Assembly (NCBI GenBank): GCA_948099385.1
Contig: CANUEZ040000151.1
Location: 2,302,001-2,366,000, forward strand
Length of the DNA stretch: 64,000 nucleotides
Direction: 5' to 3'
DNA from: Fasciola hepatica
Lineage: Eukaryota > Platyhelminthes > Trematoda > Plagiorchiida > Fasciolidae
Shown here: piece after piece, positions 11,263-23,474 of the stretch
Numbering within the stretch: the first letter of the stretch is position 1
How the letters are laid out: each line of letters opens with the position of its first letter
Translations under genes and position numbers: made by a program
Notes under the pieces: generated by a model
What the model was told of the DNA's origin: nothing
Databases searched by the model: none
The model's input: the letters and a program-made list of their open reading frames with translations, nothing else

Positions 11263-12490
11263 CTGGTGCTTCCTACTTCGTTCTTCTCTGCCTCCTTCCT
11301 GTATCACCTGAAGAAAAATGATCTAATTGATCATGTCTTACTTGTGTCTCTTCGGTCATTGCTCTCATCTCCTGCTCCGTACATTGCTGGCCACAAGCAT
11401 TCTCCGTGTGCCTTTCAGTTTGGTCTGCTTTTTATGTTCCACCGATTGTAAAACAATGTTTGGTCACGACATTCCAAGTCGTTTGGTCTGCAGCTTTCTG
11501 ATTCGTCTGATCCGTCACCACATGTCGCACCTGCACTGATCAAATAATTGGACCCATTCGCACCTGTCCTCTTTGATCAAACCCTTCCCCTTACCTTTTT
11601 TATGAACTGCTCCTCACAGTCGTCATTACTTCTGTGCTTCCGCTTTCCTCTTTTTCTTTGTCTCTGTTGGTCTGCCATGATCATCTGTCGTGAAAATAAT
11701 TCTCCACCATATTCCAAAGTTAATTCTACAACCATTTGATCTAACCTTACCTGCCTCTCCCTGTGGCTCGTAATTGGTTTCTGGGACCCCATCGTTATTG
11801 CTGTTGCTCTTCTGATATGTATACTTATACGTATGTATACATAAATGCACTTATGTGTATATGCGCATTTGCTCTGCTTCTTGCAGTTCCTCACCGGCCA
11901 TTTTTCTTGCTATCATCCTGCCGACCGCCATGCTATGCATCCATTCCTTCTACATCTGTGCCTCACATCTACCGTATCTAATCCTCCTGAGTCATTCTTG
12001 TCATCTGATTCACTCATCACATCTTACCTTGCTCGCTGCCTGTTTTACGATGAGTTTTGTGCCCTGTCCGCCGACCATCCACTGCAGAATACTCATGCTT
12101 CATTGGTATCTAATCCATTGCATTGCACCTCGCAGCTGCGTTTTCCTGTACCGATTTCTAGCCTTTCTCATGTATATCAGTCGGCCTCCAGATGTCCCCA
12201 GTCGAACCAGTCATACTCCCCATTTGACCTTGGCTTTTAAACTCACCGAGCGTCGACTTGAATCCGCCCTTTGGTTCACTGGGACTACCTACTTTTTCAT
12301 TGGTTTGCATACTCTTATTATACTTTCACCCCACTTTATTCCACCTTCTGAGCCTTATTATCCTACGTTTTCATGCAGATTTCCACACTTTCACGAATTT
12401 TGTCTGTCCATCTAGTCACTTGTAAAAACTTGATCATGCACCTGGCATGCTTCGGCCGTGTCCGAAATACACCAACACAGTTGTAATATT
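11263..12490 (+). repeat. CR1 3'UTR segment ending in family hairpin
   Basis: Non-coding, pyrimidine-rich sequence. The last 150 bases resemble 27405-27562 (TTCTGAGCC..TTATCC, then TTTTCATG, then TCTGTCCAT). The end is TGATCATGCACCTGGCATGC followed by CTTCGGCCGTGTCCGAAATA, the same 3' hairpin as other copies. The TA-rich stretch at 11815-11860 is mirrored at 46610-46650. Long open frames here follow composition and are not genes. Confidence 0.6.
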
Positions 12491-13478
12491 ATTGTGTTTT
12501 TATCCAACCACTTCTTTCATCACCGCTTTGACAACCACAGTCCAGGAGTGTAGTCTGTTTGGTGTATCATACATTCCGCCCATATCCCGCTGCCGAACTT
12601 TGCGAATATATTCATCGGTTGTTCCGTGTATTTCCTTTCCGGAACTGTATTCCGACAGATCGTCTCAGACAATTCCGGTCCTTGATACATTTTTTTTCTC
12701 CACGTGAAGTCTCTGCTGAGAATTATCAGTATGTAAATACTTACCTGTCATTTAATTGATCATCTCTCTTGCAAGCCACATTTCCGCCAATATCGTAGCT
12801 ACGCACCACACATCAATTTATAGCCAGTTCCCAGTTTCATGTTGATGCATAACATTCCTTTCTCCTAAAAGCAAATAATCTGCTTAAAGTCTGTGTTTGT
12901 ATCCGGCCACTTCTTTCACCATCAGTTTGGCAACCGGAGTTCAGTTTTTTGTCCACTTGTTAAATAACTGGCTCAATCGATATACGGTCACTGAACTTTA
13001 CAACTGCAGTCCTCAACTGATTTTTCTTGTTCTTTGTGTGTAATGCCACTATTTCCATCGTCTAAATGTACATCGTAACCCCTCTAATACATTGCAAAGC
13101 TCTATTTCTTGATTTCGTTTCCTTCGGGAATGTTCGTTTTTCACGATATTCATGTATCTGTCAATCCAGTACGGTTCTCCTGCTGGACGGTCTTCTCCCC
13201 GTGGGATTTGTGTGTGTCTTTATTATTCTCCATCCACTCCACACTTTGGCAGAATAATTACACTCTGCCTTTGGCCGGCTGCACCGCCTGACCTTGAGAT
13301 TAGATCCACCGGGCAGTACCGCAAAAATGTAATTGAATGCCTTCTCTTACATTCAGTCGCTTGCTCAAAATTGTTCAGTCCGGCTGTAACTCTCAGTTAG
13401 CTTTCAACCTTGGTGTTTGATCTTGCATTGCAGCGTGATTCGGAGTTATCCAAAATGAACTATTACTATTATAATTTT
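12490..13478 (+). repeat. CR1 3'UTR copy, left arm of a ~1-kb inverted repeat
   Basis: Matches the reverse complement of about 14150-15150 along its length. Examples are AATTATCAGTATGTAAATAC at 12720 against 14889, and CCCATATCCCGCTGCCGAAC at 12579 against 15030. An internal repeat with about 400-bp spacing is also visible: TATCC..CCACTTCTTTCA at 12499 and 12900. The right end carries TTCGGAGTTATCCAAAATGAACTATTACTATTA, a variant of the CR1 3' hairpin and tail. Confidence 0.75.
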
Positions 13479-13770
13479 TAATTATACGCGAGTAATTACG
13501 TACAAACCTCAACTGTAAGGCCACATCGATTGACAACGAGGACCAGAGCTCAACAGAGGTCAGTGTCAGGTACCACCGTCGCGGCCGTCCGAGTTCGAAG
13601 AAAAAATATGCCACGGCACGTGAGCAAAATATAAACAAATGTTCAAGTGTATTGATTGATGCACGCTGCACCTGTTCGAGGGTCAACCAGAAAAAGTGCA
13701 TAGTATGAGCAATACAAGTGTATGACAACGGTTAGGGTGGATTTTCACACATGTACATTACACTTTCCAT
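13479..13770 (-). repeat. Partial LTR of the BEL-2 type
   Basis: Nearly identical to 23575-23856, the outer three quarters of the 5' LTR of BEL-2; for example GGTCAGTGTCAGGTACCACC occurs at 13559 and 23653. Its left part is missing and replaced by the end of a CR1 3'UTR copy. A 111-residue minus-strand frame across it is also open in the 23.6-kb copy but has no known domain; I treat it as LTR sequence. Confidence 0.8.
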
Positions 13771-14149
13771 GAAAGGGTCAGAATACAAGGAGTGGATACC
13801 GGCACTGATTTGCCCTAACCTACCTAGACCCTGAAGTCAGTCATTACGTAGGTGGCCATGGGCCTCATTTATTGCTGGACTATAGTAGGTACGCTTGCAG
13901 GTTTTTCTGAGGGTACGCCCCGTTCATCGATGTCCTAGAGTTTCATCTGAAGATGACACGACATTATTGGTATGGGAAAAAAGGGCTTCGGTGTGATCGG
14001 GATGGGCAGACAGATTAGGGAATGTGGGGGAAAAAGACCTTTCGTGTCAGAGTAAAGTACATCGTAAAATGAAGAGTGAGAATTTTTGATGAAGAACCGA
14101 GGTGTCTACCGGGTACCCGAAAAATCAGAAGGCTCAACGTGTGGTGTAA
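13771..14149. other. Spacer between inverted CR1 3'UTR arms
   Basis: About 380 bp with no frame longer than chance and no recognised repeat. Together with the LTR fragment it forms the loop between the two inverted arms. Confidence 0.45.
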
Positions 14150-15150
14150 TAATAATAGTTTATTTCGGATAACCCCGAAGCATGCTGCAATGCAAGATCA
14201 AACGGTACAGTTGAAAGCTGAATGAAAGTTACAGTGGGACCGTACAATTATGCGAACGCGATTGAATATAAGAGAAGGCATTCAAGTCAATTGCTGCGAT
14301 ACCGCCCGGTGAATTTAAACTCAAGGTCAGGTGGTCGATCCGGCTGGAGGTAGGCGTAGTTATTCTGCCAAAATATGGGGTGGGTGGAGAATGGTACAAA
14401 ATCACACAAATCCTACAGAAGAAAGACTGTCCTGTCGGAGAACTAAACTAGATTGACGGATACTCGGATATCGTGAAGAAGAAACATTCCTGAAGGAGAC
14501 GTATTCAAGCAATGGAGCTTTACAATGTATGAGAGGAGTTGCGATGAAAAATTAGACGATAAAAAATTGTGGCATAATACATAAAGACCAAGAAAATCGG
14601 TCGAGGATAGCAATTTTGGGGTACAGTGACCGTATATCGGTTGAGCCAGTTGTAAAACGAAACGGACAACACACTGAACTGTGGGTGTCAAATTGATGGT
14701 GAGAGAAGTGACCGGATAGAGCATATAGACTTTGAGTGGATTGTTTTGCTTTCAGAAAAAAGGAATGTGATGCTTCAGCAAGAAACTGGTAACTGACAAA
14801 AAAACTCGACGTGTGGTGCATAGCTACGATAGTGGCAGAAACGTGGCTTGCAAGAAGGATGACCGGTTGAATGACAGGTAAGTATTTACATACTGATAAT
14901 TCTCAGCAAAGACTTCACGTGGTGAAAAATAATTTATCAAGTATCGGAAGTGTCTGGGACGATCGATCGGAATGGAGCATGAGAAAGGAAATACACAGAA
15001 CAACCGATGATTAGGTTTGCAAAGTTCGGCAGCCGGATATGGGCGGAGTGTGTGTGATACACCAAATGGACTACACATCTGGACCGTGGTTGCCAGAGTG
15101 ATGGTGAAGGAAGTGACCGGATAAAACATATGGGCTTTGAGTGGATTGTT
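14150..15150 (-). repeat. CR1 3'UTR copy, right arm of the inverted repeat
   Basis: The minus strand ends (at about 14150) in the CR1 3' signature: GCATGCTTCGGGGTTATCCG, then AAATAAACTATTATTATTAC. The body is the reverse complement of 12490-13478. The internal about 400-bp spaced repetition is also present here (blocks near 14710 and 15110), so the repeated organisation predates both copies. No coding potential. Confidence 0.75.
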
Positions 15151-15889
15151 TTGATTTCAGAAAAAATGAATGTAATGCATCAGCATGAAATGCAGAAGTA
15201 CGTATGGCTCAAAACTTATTCCCTTTCGAACACAAGTTGGATAATAATACAGACTGGAGGTCCCGGCAATAGAGATGTTTCTACAAACGGTCACGAAGTG
15301 CTTGTTCGAAAGTTTCCCTTATTTCACAAACAATGTCGTGTTGTGTGCGAAACAGGGGTTTCGACAACCAGCTCCATTGTAAATCGTGAACTCCGTATCA
15401 AATTAGACACATATGTACTTCAAAGACTGTGCAAAGGGTAAGAACCTAAAGTATAATGCATGAGAAATAAACAAATATATTCTCCTTCAGCTGGCGTCAG
15501 TAGACTTGATTTTAGCTTGGCCTGTCGCGTCGAGGTAGCCCTCGCCGCTGTCAGTAGCCCGTTGGCTAGCATGGGTTTTGTTCTTCGGGTGCTGCTGTGT
15601 AACAGCCTACTACGTCTGGTGTTATCGTCTATACTATTCAGCTCACAGGTCTCCAATAGGAAGCGTTTGGTTGAAGTAGACGTATGACATCGAGTTCGGC
15701 TTGGTTCAACTCGCCCGGTATGGTCGTTCCCAAATTTACCCGTTTCTGTGGTAGTGCGCCCTTCAAAATTGGCAACAATATTTTGTATCTTGTCCACCGG
15801 GACACAAATCCTAACACTTTTATTCAGTCGGGGAAAAGGCACAAATGTTTATTAGGTTTTAGCTTCCCTTGGAGTTTGTAGACAATATC
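15151..15889. other. Unassigned sequence, possible LTR-like stretch
   Basis: A 140-codon minus-strand frame (15420-15842) has no recognisable domain. TGTAACAGCC at 15601 resembles a BEL LTR start, but no matching end or target duplication was found. I assign no function. Confidence 0.4.
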
Positions 15890-16450
15890 AGTCGTTTAGT
15901 TTCGATATCGCCGACCTCAGGTTTGGGTGTCAGTAGTGTTGGTCACATCTCTTTGGATGTAATTATGTAGTCCGGTCACATTGTCTATATCCGCAGCTTT
16001 TTTGGTGCTCTTAGACCCCTCGAGCAGCAGTCAGCCATGTTCCTGGCTGGTTGTACATAGATCCACCGATCGTTCTTAGTTGAATCACGGACCACAGTGA
16101 GTTTGTTGTCCGCCAAGGTATTAAAACGAGAGTAAGTGTTGTTTGCGCAATGCAGTACCTTGGCTGAGTCCGTCCAAAATTTGGATTCCTAGTTTGTCTG
16201 ACAGAAGCACCTTTTGATCAACTTGGCGGCTTTTACGGCTAGTGCTGCTGAACTCAATTCTAGCCTCGGAACGGACACAGTATTCAGCGGAGCTATTCTT
16301 GGCTTTGCGAATACTGTCTGACCGTGCTGCTCATCTTCAGCTGCCCAGCAGCTATAAGCCACTACCCTGAAGCCTACTTCTGGCTCACCTGAATAAAGGT
16401 GGAAGTGGCTATCCACTTGACTCCTGTTAAGCATCTTGGTATCTTGATCT
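15890..16450 (-). pseudogene. BEL-2 pol: RNase H region fragment
   Basis: Reading leftwards, the remnant begins with LGEIKIPRCLTG near 16455. The frame at 16189-16434 has FAKPRIAPLNTVSVPRLELSS, equivalent to FAKARVAPLKSVSIPRLELS in the complete element. Across frameshifts it continues with FWTDSAKVLHC, TLADNKLTVVRDS and NMADCCSRGLRAP, matching that copy's FWTDSTIVLYY to NPADLCSRG. It ends near 15900; the integrase is missing. The domain normally degrades the RNA strand during reverse transcription. It is the downstream continuation of the RT fragment at 16860-18085, interrupted by an LTR. Confidence 0.78.
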
Positions 16451-16478
16451 CGCCAAGTTGATCCACGCTAAGTCACCG

Positions 16479-16850
16479 GTTTTAGACGCCCTTTAGCAAT
16501 ACGTAGCTCAATTTGAAACTGATCTCGAAATCAGAACTCGTCTTTCCGTGAAATTCTATGGTGCAAGGTTATCAAATGAACAATGGAATAAAACAGATAC
16601 AAACGTCAACTATGCCATCACAATTACTCGGTAAACGAGAACCAGATTGCGGGTTGCGAGAAAGGAGCACGTGAGTCACGCAGGTCCAGAATAGAATATG
16701 ACAGAGTAGCTCGCTGGAAGCGAACGAACAAAAGTTGGTTCTTAAAGCATACAGTGCATAAAAAAGCTAACAGTGTTATTGAGTGAGTGTTGTTAAGGAA
16801 ACATGAAACTGTAGTATTTCCGGGGGGATTTTCCGCCACTGCTCGTAACA
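16479..16850 (-). mobile_element. Diverged BEL LTR nested in BEL-2 pol
   Basis: About 370 bp align along their whole length with the BEL LTR, for example GAGCACGTGAGTCACGCAGGTCC near 16664 and ATTCTATGGTGC..GGTTATCAAATGAACAATG near 16550. It ends CTCGTAACA at 16850. It lies between the BEL-2 RT reading (SEWL) and its continuation (LGEIKIPRCL), so it is a later insertion and probably a solo LTR. No clear 5-bp target duplication remains. Confidence 0.75.
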
Positions 16851-16859
16851 GCCATTCAC

Positions 16860-18085
16860 TCCATCGTTTGTCGTCGTGGTCCTGGGTAGGTTCATTCCAA
16901 CCTGTCTCTCTTTGGCACAGCGACTCCAGCAAGGGCTTTCCCGGTAGCAAACATGGTCGAACAAACCCAAAGGATCATAGAGGCTTTAGATTGATGATAG
17001 GATTCCTGCCTGTGTGGCTGGTCTTTTGGGTAAGTCCGGGATGACTGTGAATTCGTCACCATCGGACTTGCATCGAACTCCAAGCTTGCGCTCTATTTGT
17101 GCAAAGGATCCCGGAAGCTCTCTCGCGCACTTTACTTTCCCGGACTTGTGAGGGCGAGCCCTCGTGCTTTTGGAGTGGCGGTCAGTTTGATCTTATGTAG
17201 GATAGCAGTATTTGGTTTGTCAAAGGAACATAGAAAATCATCCACATAGAAATAGTCCACTGTTCTTCCTAACAGATTCATGGTGCTGCCAAAAAGCTTG
17301 AGGGTTTCCCGGAGGGCAAAGTTAGCGCACAAAGGGGATGATTCCTTTCCAAGAGGATAAAACATCAGCATGTACTCGCCCGGTGTTCGGCCCACTTCGT
17401 TTTCAGACCGACAGAGAAGACTGAAGGCGATCCTATATTCAACAGGCATTTTCACTGGAAGAAATATTTCACATATGTCTGCAGAGACGACCACTAGTTC
17501 TAGCTGAAATGGACTTGAAATATCGACTGGTGATGTCGTCCATTCTGGGTCCTGCAGTACATGGTCGGTGAATGACACACCCTGACATTTCGCGGCACAG
17601 TCGAGACCACCCTGGCCTTCCCCATTTTCTTTGGGTTCACGACCAGGCGATGGGGTGGGTACCACCTCAGGCTTGCACTGATTGCTGCTGCATCTGCTCT
17701 TTATTTATCACCCAAGTTTATATTATGTTGTATGGGTGCTATATACTCTATCCTTAATAACGGTTCTCGAGTAAGCCTGTTTTTGAAGAAGCATAATCTT
17801 TTCAGGGCCAATTCTCAGCTGTTCGGCATTGGATTTATTTTGGGTCTCCGCGAGACAGGAAACTCGAAGTGATCCTCTACGTGCCTGTCGCTCTTGGCTA
17901 CCATTTTCCGAGGCGACCTATCTTCTCGCGATGGGGCATCTCTATCAATGGCCACGTTGGCAAATTCGGAGTTATACTGCTGTAGGAATGCCTGTCCAGT
18001 ATTCACCCTCTTCCACCGAAGTGCAGTTGATTTGGACCTGTTAGCCGTATCTTCCGTTTGTACTACCACATATAGTCCAACCAAA
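16860..18085 (-). pseudogene. BEL-2 pol: protease end and reverse transcriptase (broken)
   Basis: From the right, a short TKFGWTICGS reading near 18080 continues the protease-linker that stops at 21740. Next comes the pre-RT part with LALKRLCFFKNRL. The frame at 17132-17665 holds DCAAKCQGVSF, VVSADICEIFLPVKMP (palm), CANFALRETLKLFG and the active-site motif DYFYVDDFLCSF. A further reading at 16860-16970 has FGFVRPCLLPGKPLLESL. The YVDD aspartates are intact, but frameshifts and stops break the chain. A CR1-A element (18108-21739) splits it from its own gag-protease half. Confidence 0.82.
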
Positions 18086-18107
18086 CTTTGTGCTTACCCG
18101 AAAGTAG

Positions 18108-19130
18108 GTGGTGGACGTTGATGACAGTTTATCATCACCTCGACCAGTTATTGGTGGAGTTATTCAGGGTAGTGTACTAGGTCCCTTACTTTTTCTCATA
18201 TATGTTAATGACATTTTTAACGTCATCACACACGGGGCTGCGTTCCTTTTTGCGGATGACATAAAAATTATGTACTCCTTTGAACCTGACTCCTTAGCTT
18301 CTACCATTGCTAGCATAACGAGCGATTTACTATCGCTAGACTCATGGAACAACCAGTGGTTGATGAAATTCTCCGCTGTCAAAAGTTGTATCCTTATGTA
18401 TAAGTGTCAGGTTCCCGCGGGAATGTTTAAAATTAATGATCAGTTCATCCCCAACAGTCCGGAAGTAAGAGACTTGGGATTACAATATTCTTGTACATTT
18501 AATTTCTCCGAACATTTGGCCGTGCAGGTTGCTGAAGCTAGACGGCTAATTGGTCTGATTAATAGAACCTTCAGTCTTACAGAGAGCAAGCTAAGCATTT
18601 TTAAAACTCATGTCAGACCACTTCTGGAATATTGCACTGTCGTCTTTTCTAACATGCGGCAGATTGACAGATTTCCAATTGAGAATGTACAACGTAGATT
18701 TACCAAACAACTACTAGGATATTCCTTGCCTTTAAATTATATGGAAAGGTGTGAAATATTGCACCTAGAGCCCCTATGGCTGCGCCGTCTACGAATGAAC
18801 CTGTCTTTCTTTTGCAATATTGTAAAACGTACATCTTGCAATTCAGCCCCCAGGTCAAAACTCCCTCCAACTATTCTTTACGACATAGGGACTCTATGGT
18901 CTTGATTCCAGTATCCAGGACTGCGATGCGGTCAAACTTCTTTATTGTTAAATATTCTTCCCTCTGGAACAAACTCCCATTTCAATCTTGGTCAATGTCT
19001 TCGGCCTCTTTATTATTCAAAAAAGAAATAAATATACATCTAACTGTCCAAAAACCGATCCGAATGCATGATCCCTACATGTCTATTACCCGAGCCTACG
19101 AACTGGGCCTGGGATACTAACCAGAAGCTT
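18108..19130 (+). pseudogene. CR1-A copy 2, reverse transcriptase palm and thumb
   Basis: The best-preserved LINE RT in the window: 265 open codons (18108-18905) with GGVIQGSVLGPLLF, the catalytic FADDIKIMY, then DLGLQYSCTFNFSEH, VRPLLEYCTVVFSN and FTKQLLGYSLPLNY. A frameshift near 18850 leads into 18776-19120, which carries LWNKLPFQS, the standard LINE C-terminal WN.LP block. The element starts abruptly in the middle of RT, as expected for a 5'-truncated LINE copy, and lies inside BEL-2. The 3'UTR follows at 19131-21739. The truncation makes it non-functional. Confidence 0.88.
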
Positions 19131-19592
19131 AACAACTTTGTTCAGTATACAGTTATTACCGACGGATTGCAAGGAGCATTCTGTATTATAGTTAGCAAAT
19201 AAAAGCAGTCCAACCTATACTCCATGACTGTCAACAGCACACTCCACGTGTTTGTCTAGCCACTTCCTATTTTCAACGCTTCTGACCACGACCCCCTACT
19301 GGCCACCGTTACTCCGGTGATTCTTTTTTCATGCTGTCAGATTTTACCATAGTCGGTTGGGTTCTTTTTTTTAATCAGCTGCCGCCAGGTATAAGAGCAT
19401 TTATAATGCTATAAAATACATAGCAGCATATATAATATTGTCCTCAAGATACCAGTCTCATCTAAGCTTCAACAATTTACTCACTGAGACCCTATTTCAA
19501 CACACGAGATTCCATGCCTCGTTCTGATGAACGAACCGCCACAATCGATGTGGTCTTCCATACACCATTCGTCGAACTACACATAAGTATTT
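19131..19592 (+). repeat. CR1-A copy 2 3'UTR, first part
   Basis: Non-coding sequence directly downstream of the RT stop. It is interrupted after 19592 by a 3'-end insertion, and its last 22 bases (19571-19592) are duplicated at 20005-20026. Confidence 0.6.
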
Positions 19593-20004
19593 AATAATAA
19601 TAATTGTATATTTCGGATGCGCCCGAAGCATGCTAGAATGCATGATCAGATGATTATAGTGATGCCGGAATGACAATTCACAAAAGGGTACAACAAGTGC
19701 ATGCAGAGTATCAGAGAGAGTGTTACAGTGAACTAAAACTGTAGTAATGCCCGGCAAATTTGAAGGTCAAGGTCGAATGATGTCAGTTGGTCTGGAGTAC
19801 ATGCATAAGTGGTATATGAAATAATTACCACTAGTGGAAATTCGAACATATTGAAAGGAAATGTTTTTGGTGCGCTACAGAATATGAGGGGCATATGAAT
19901 AGAAATCTCGTCGAAGCGTTCGGTGAATTATTCACTTTACTACAGGCATGTCAAGAAGTATTAACATGGAAATATTTCAGTCTGCAAAGATGGTAGTATA
20001 TAAA
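19593..20004 (-). mobile_element. CR1 3'-end fragment with 22-bp target-site duplication
   Basis: A 412-bp insertion in minus orientation. On that strand it begins inside 3'UTR sequence and ends CATGCTTCGGGCGCATCCGA, then AATATACAATTATTATTATT. The 22 bases at 19571-19592 recur exactly at 20005-20026, a long duplication typical of target-primed insertion. The body is the reverse complement of about 21320-21735, the 3' end of the element it sits in, with small differences. No protein is encoded. Confidence 0.85.
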
Positions 20005-21739
20005 GTCGAACTACACATAAGTATTTGCCCCCAGTGTCGCCTATTCTCGCTTACTTGCTTTTTTGGTAACTCTCACTAAGCCTCACAAGAATTAGTCGCT
20101 AGTACCGGTCTTCTTCGCTTTCCGTATGTTGTTTAATCCAAAAACAGGACCTCAACGTCGCGACCACCCATTTCTGTTACTGGCATGATATTGGTGTTCT
20201 GTCTTTCTCCCCTCACCCACAGCTGGTAAAATTGCCAGACTGCAGCCCTCTCCGTTTTGTTTTCAGAACCTGCACCCTAAGGACGATTGTCGCCTTCCAC
20301 TTTCCAGGAATAACTTGGACCCTCTCTTGCTGGACAGGACAAACGAGATTTACACACAACTTCATTTTCGCCCGTCTCACGATCGCTTTCCCCAAGATTC
20401 CCGCCATCGGACTTCTTGAACCTGGACTACTCGATCTCACTGCATTCATACAACCCATTTTAATCCCATATGTCATTATGCCCGTTCCGTGTTAGAACCC
20501 GCTAATACTGTTCAAACACTGGCACCTTTATTGTCACTGTTTATTGCTTCATCGGTCACCAAAAAAAACGTCCGGCGCTGACATATCTTTCAGTAGTCCT
20601 CCAGTGGGCAGCGAAGTAATTAGTAACTACCTGCACTCTTCATCGGTCCATCCGATCGCATCCGCAATGCTGTTGCATCGAGTGTTCGGGCTCTGTAGAG
20701 CACTGCGTTCCCTCCACGGTTGAACGTCTTCGATACACTTCCCATGCTGCATCGCCGCTCCGTTCCCATCATTTGTTACACCTGTCAAATTGGTCATTAG
20801 AAATGTGACACTCACAGTCTATTTACTATACCATCACCGTTATCGAGACCTTTGACCTTCCAGATGTTGCATTCGTGTTACATTACTGAAACTGACCCCG
20901 TATCAAGCCTCTAAATCACACCACTATTTGCACCAGCTGATACATTTTATTTCTATATTCGTTGATCCACGGCCGCTTCCCGCGATATACCTGGGCAATT
21001 TTATTGATCTGTCATTTTTGCATGGTACATACCACACAGCATTCGTCTATTGACGTGCACTTATCTGTGGATTACTTTACCTTTCCTCTCGCAGAACTGA
21101 ACACCTGTATAATGGATGTAACCACACTGTCATTATTGATTAGTCTTCCACTTCCGCTTTGACATTTCATACCAACCCTACATTAAGTTAACGACTTGCC
21201 GCACGCTCACCTGTTTTCCTCCGGCCGTTCCCTGCCACCATCACTCTGGTAGTATCCCTCCCAAGAAATACGCATTTGTTTGCCACATATTTGATTCCTC
21301 CAGTATACAGCCACCACTTTATATACCACCATCTTTGCAGACTGAAATATTTCCATGTTAATACTTCTTGACATACCTGTCGCAAAGTGAATAATTCACC
21401 GAACGCTTCGACGAGATTTCTATCCATATGCCTCTCATTTTCTGTAGCGCACCAAAACCATTTTCTTTGAATATGTTCGAATTTCCACTAGTGGTAATTA
21501 TTTCATATACCACTTATGCATGTACTCCAGACCAACTGACATCATTCGACCTTGACCTTCAAATTTGCCGGGCATTAATACAGTTTTAATTCACTGTAAC
21601 ACTCTCTCTGATACTCCGCATGCACTTGTTGTACCCTTTTGTGAATTGTTATTCCGGCATCACTATAATCATCTGATCATGCATTCTAGCATGCTTCGGG
21701 CGCATCCGAAATATACTATTATTATTATTATAACCGCAT
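20005..21739 (+). repeat. CR1-A copy 2 3'UTR, second part, with terminal hairpin
   Basis: Continues the 3'UTR after the inserted fragment and ends at 21680-21735 with TGATCATGCATTCTAGCATG, CTTCGGGCGCATCCGAAATA and an ATT tail. The next bases on the right are BEL-2 protease sequence. Open frames here (for example 20213-20495 on both strands) have no domain and are composition effects. Confidence 0.75.
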
Positions 21740-23435
21740 ACGGCGCTTTGCGGCTTCCGATTCTTTGATCCAGGACCCAGTGTGCTTCCGGCACATCACA
21801 ACCAATCGGCATGTCTACTTCGTTATTCTACCACTCCTCGATTGTGACCCCATCGAGATGCGGCCACTGACTCAGAATCGATTGTTGTCATTGTTGACCT
21901 AGGAAACGAGTTGTCAGTGCAGTCCGGTCAACTGGATGACCTGAGTAGCACTTACTGTGCTCAGTGCTAATGAAAATTGGTCCCTTCTGATTCCATATCG
22001 CTCTGCAAATTCCCTTCTAACCAGAGTGGAATCCGATCCGCTAATTACGAAGGCCCACGCTCTTATCACCTCCAACTGGGGTTTCTACGCCTACAGCTAA
22101 TACTCCCAGGCGAATAGGCCTATTGGGAGAGCGAGACACTGAGCAAATTACTCCAGGCTCCGGGAGTTTGTCGGCTTTCAATTTCTTGGGTTTGTGCAGC
22201 AGGTAATGGTGCTTCCCGTGGCATACATCTTGACTACAACTTGTTTCCATTCGGCACTCCCCTGCTCGATACGTGCCGTTGAGACAAGCAAAGCAAGCGC
22301 CCAGCCTCTTAGCCAATTCCCATCTTTCGTCGATGCCTACTTTGCGGAAGCGATAAAATTCCACTAGGCGATGAAGTGCCCCACAAAACGTAAATGCCGG
22401 CAAATTTTCACCCTCGCAGGATAGCTTGTGTGTGTTTGCCCATGGTTGGCCTCTACTTGGTTCCCTGGTCCAGTCTTGTGTCTTAGCAGTCCTGGGTAGC
22501 TTGTTTGCGTCGCGTGCAAGTTGTCCAAAACCACTGTATACTATTCGGGCATGGCGGCCTTTAAACTGCTCCAGGTCCTAAAACGTAGTTTCTCGTCCAG
22601 ATCTATTGACGTCCTCCGCTTCCTCAGCCCATCTACTCGGTAGTCCCGTGGGTGAACTGTGCGCTATACTTTCCAATGTGCGTAGTGCTCTTAGGTCCGA
22701 TCAATAATCTAGGTGATTCAGAGCGATGACGCAGTTCTGCATTTTTATCACCAGGCAGACCAGAGAATCTGGCTCGCACTTGGAACGTTTGCCTCTGATA
22801 GCACACCATCGATCATGTTTCGAACGACCTTAAATGGTTGACCAAACGGGCCTTCCAAGATTTCACGTGCTCTGTGTAGCCCTCTTCGGGATCCAGCATT
22901 GGGCATCCATCGATCGCTTCCCTGGCTCTTCCACGACGGCAATGTAGCAGATACATGAATCTCTGTCCTGGGCCAGATACTCTCTTTTCTACAAAGTTCT
23001 CTTATTGTTTAATGAATTGCAGTGCTTCTCCGCGCCTTCATCAAATGGGGGCAATTCCGCTCTTGACGAGTCAATTGCGTGTGTTTCGCTGGCATAGGTC
23101 GGCTTCAATCGTTCCATAAAATTGCTGGGCTGAATGATCGCATGATCCGGGGTTTCCAGGACCACCTCGTTCTCCCGTCTCCGAAGTTGTTCCTCCCCGG
23201 TCGACTCAGCTTCTTCCCTAGCCTGCCTGAGCTGGTTTTCTGATTCTGCTTTTCTCAATCTATGAATATCTTTACTTTTGAACCCTATACCTTTGGCTGA
23301 TATACATGAACTTGCACTGGTAGGACCAGTATACCTCACAATATTTAAAGACTCAGTATCACCCAAAAATACCCCAGAGACTTGCCGGGTTATTTCCTGT
23401 CTAGTTTCGATTTGCTTTTGTCCTCCCCTTGACAT
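21740..23435 (-). pseudogene. BEL-2 gag and protease (broken)
   Basis: The ATG at 23433-23435 opens a gag N-terminus (22989-23435) similar to the complete element: QEITRQVSG near the start, an Arg/Glu-rich helical middle, then DSSRAELPPFDEGAEKHC. Next come FGQPFKVVRNMIDGV near 22800 and a zinc-knuckle region (22041-22403) with GACFACLNGTYRAGEC and CHGKHHYLLH. After a shift the protease reads SGSDSTLVRREF near 22020 and VDMPIGCDVPEAHWVLDQ near 21790, then APYAV at 21745, where the CR1-A insertion cuts it. Several stops are present. Confidence 0.85.
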
Positions 23436-23474
23436 TTATGATTGATTTCCTCGTGAAGATTCCGAGTTGAGTGA

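Noticed and set aside
11577..12415. Long frames on both strands in the CR1 3'UTR
   Set aside because: The same 3'UTR copies elsewhere do not keep these frames, and no domain is visible.
20213..20495. Overlapping 87-codon frames on opposite strands
   Set aside because: They lie within CR1-A 3'UTR, with no conserved motif and no homologous frame in the sister 3'UTR copies.
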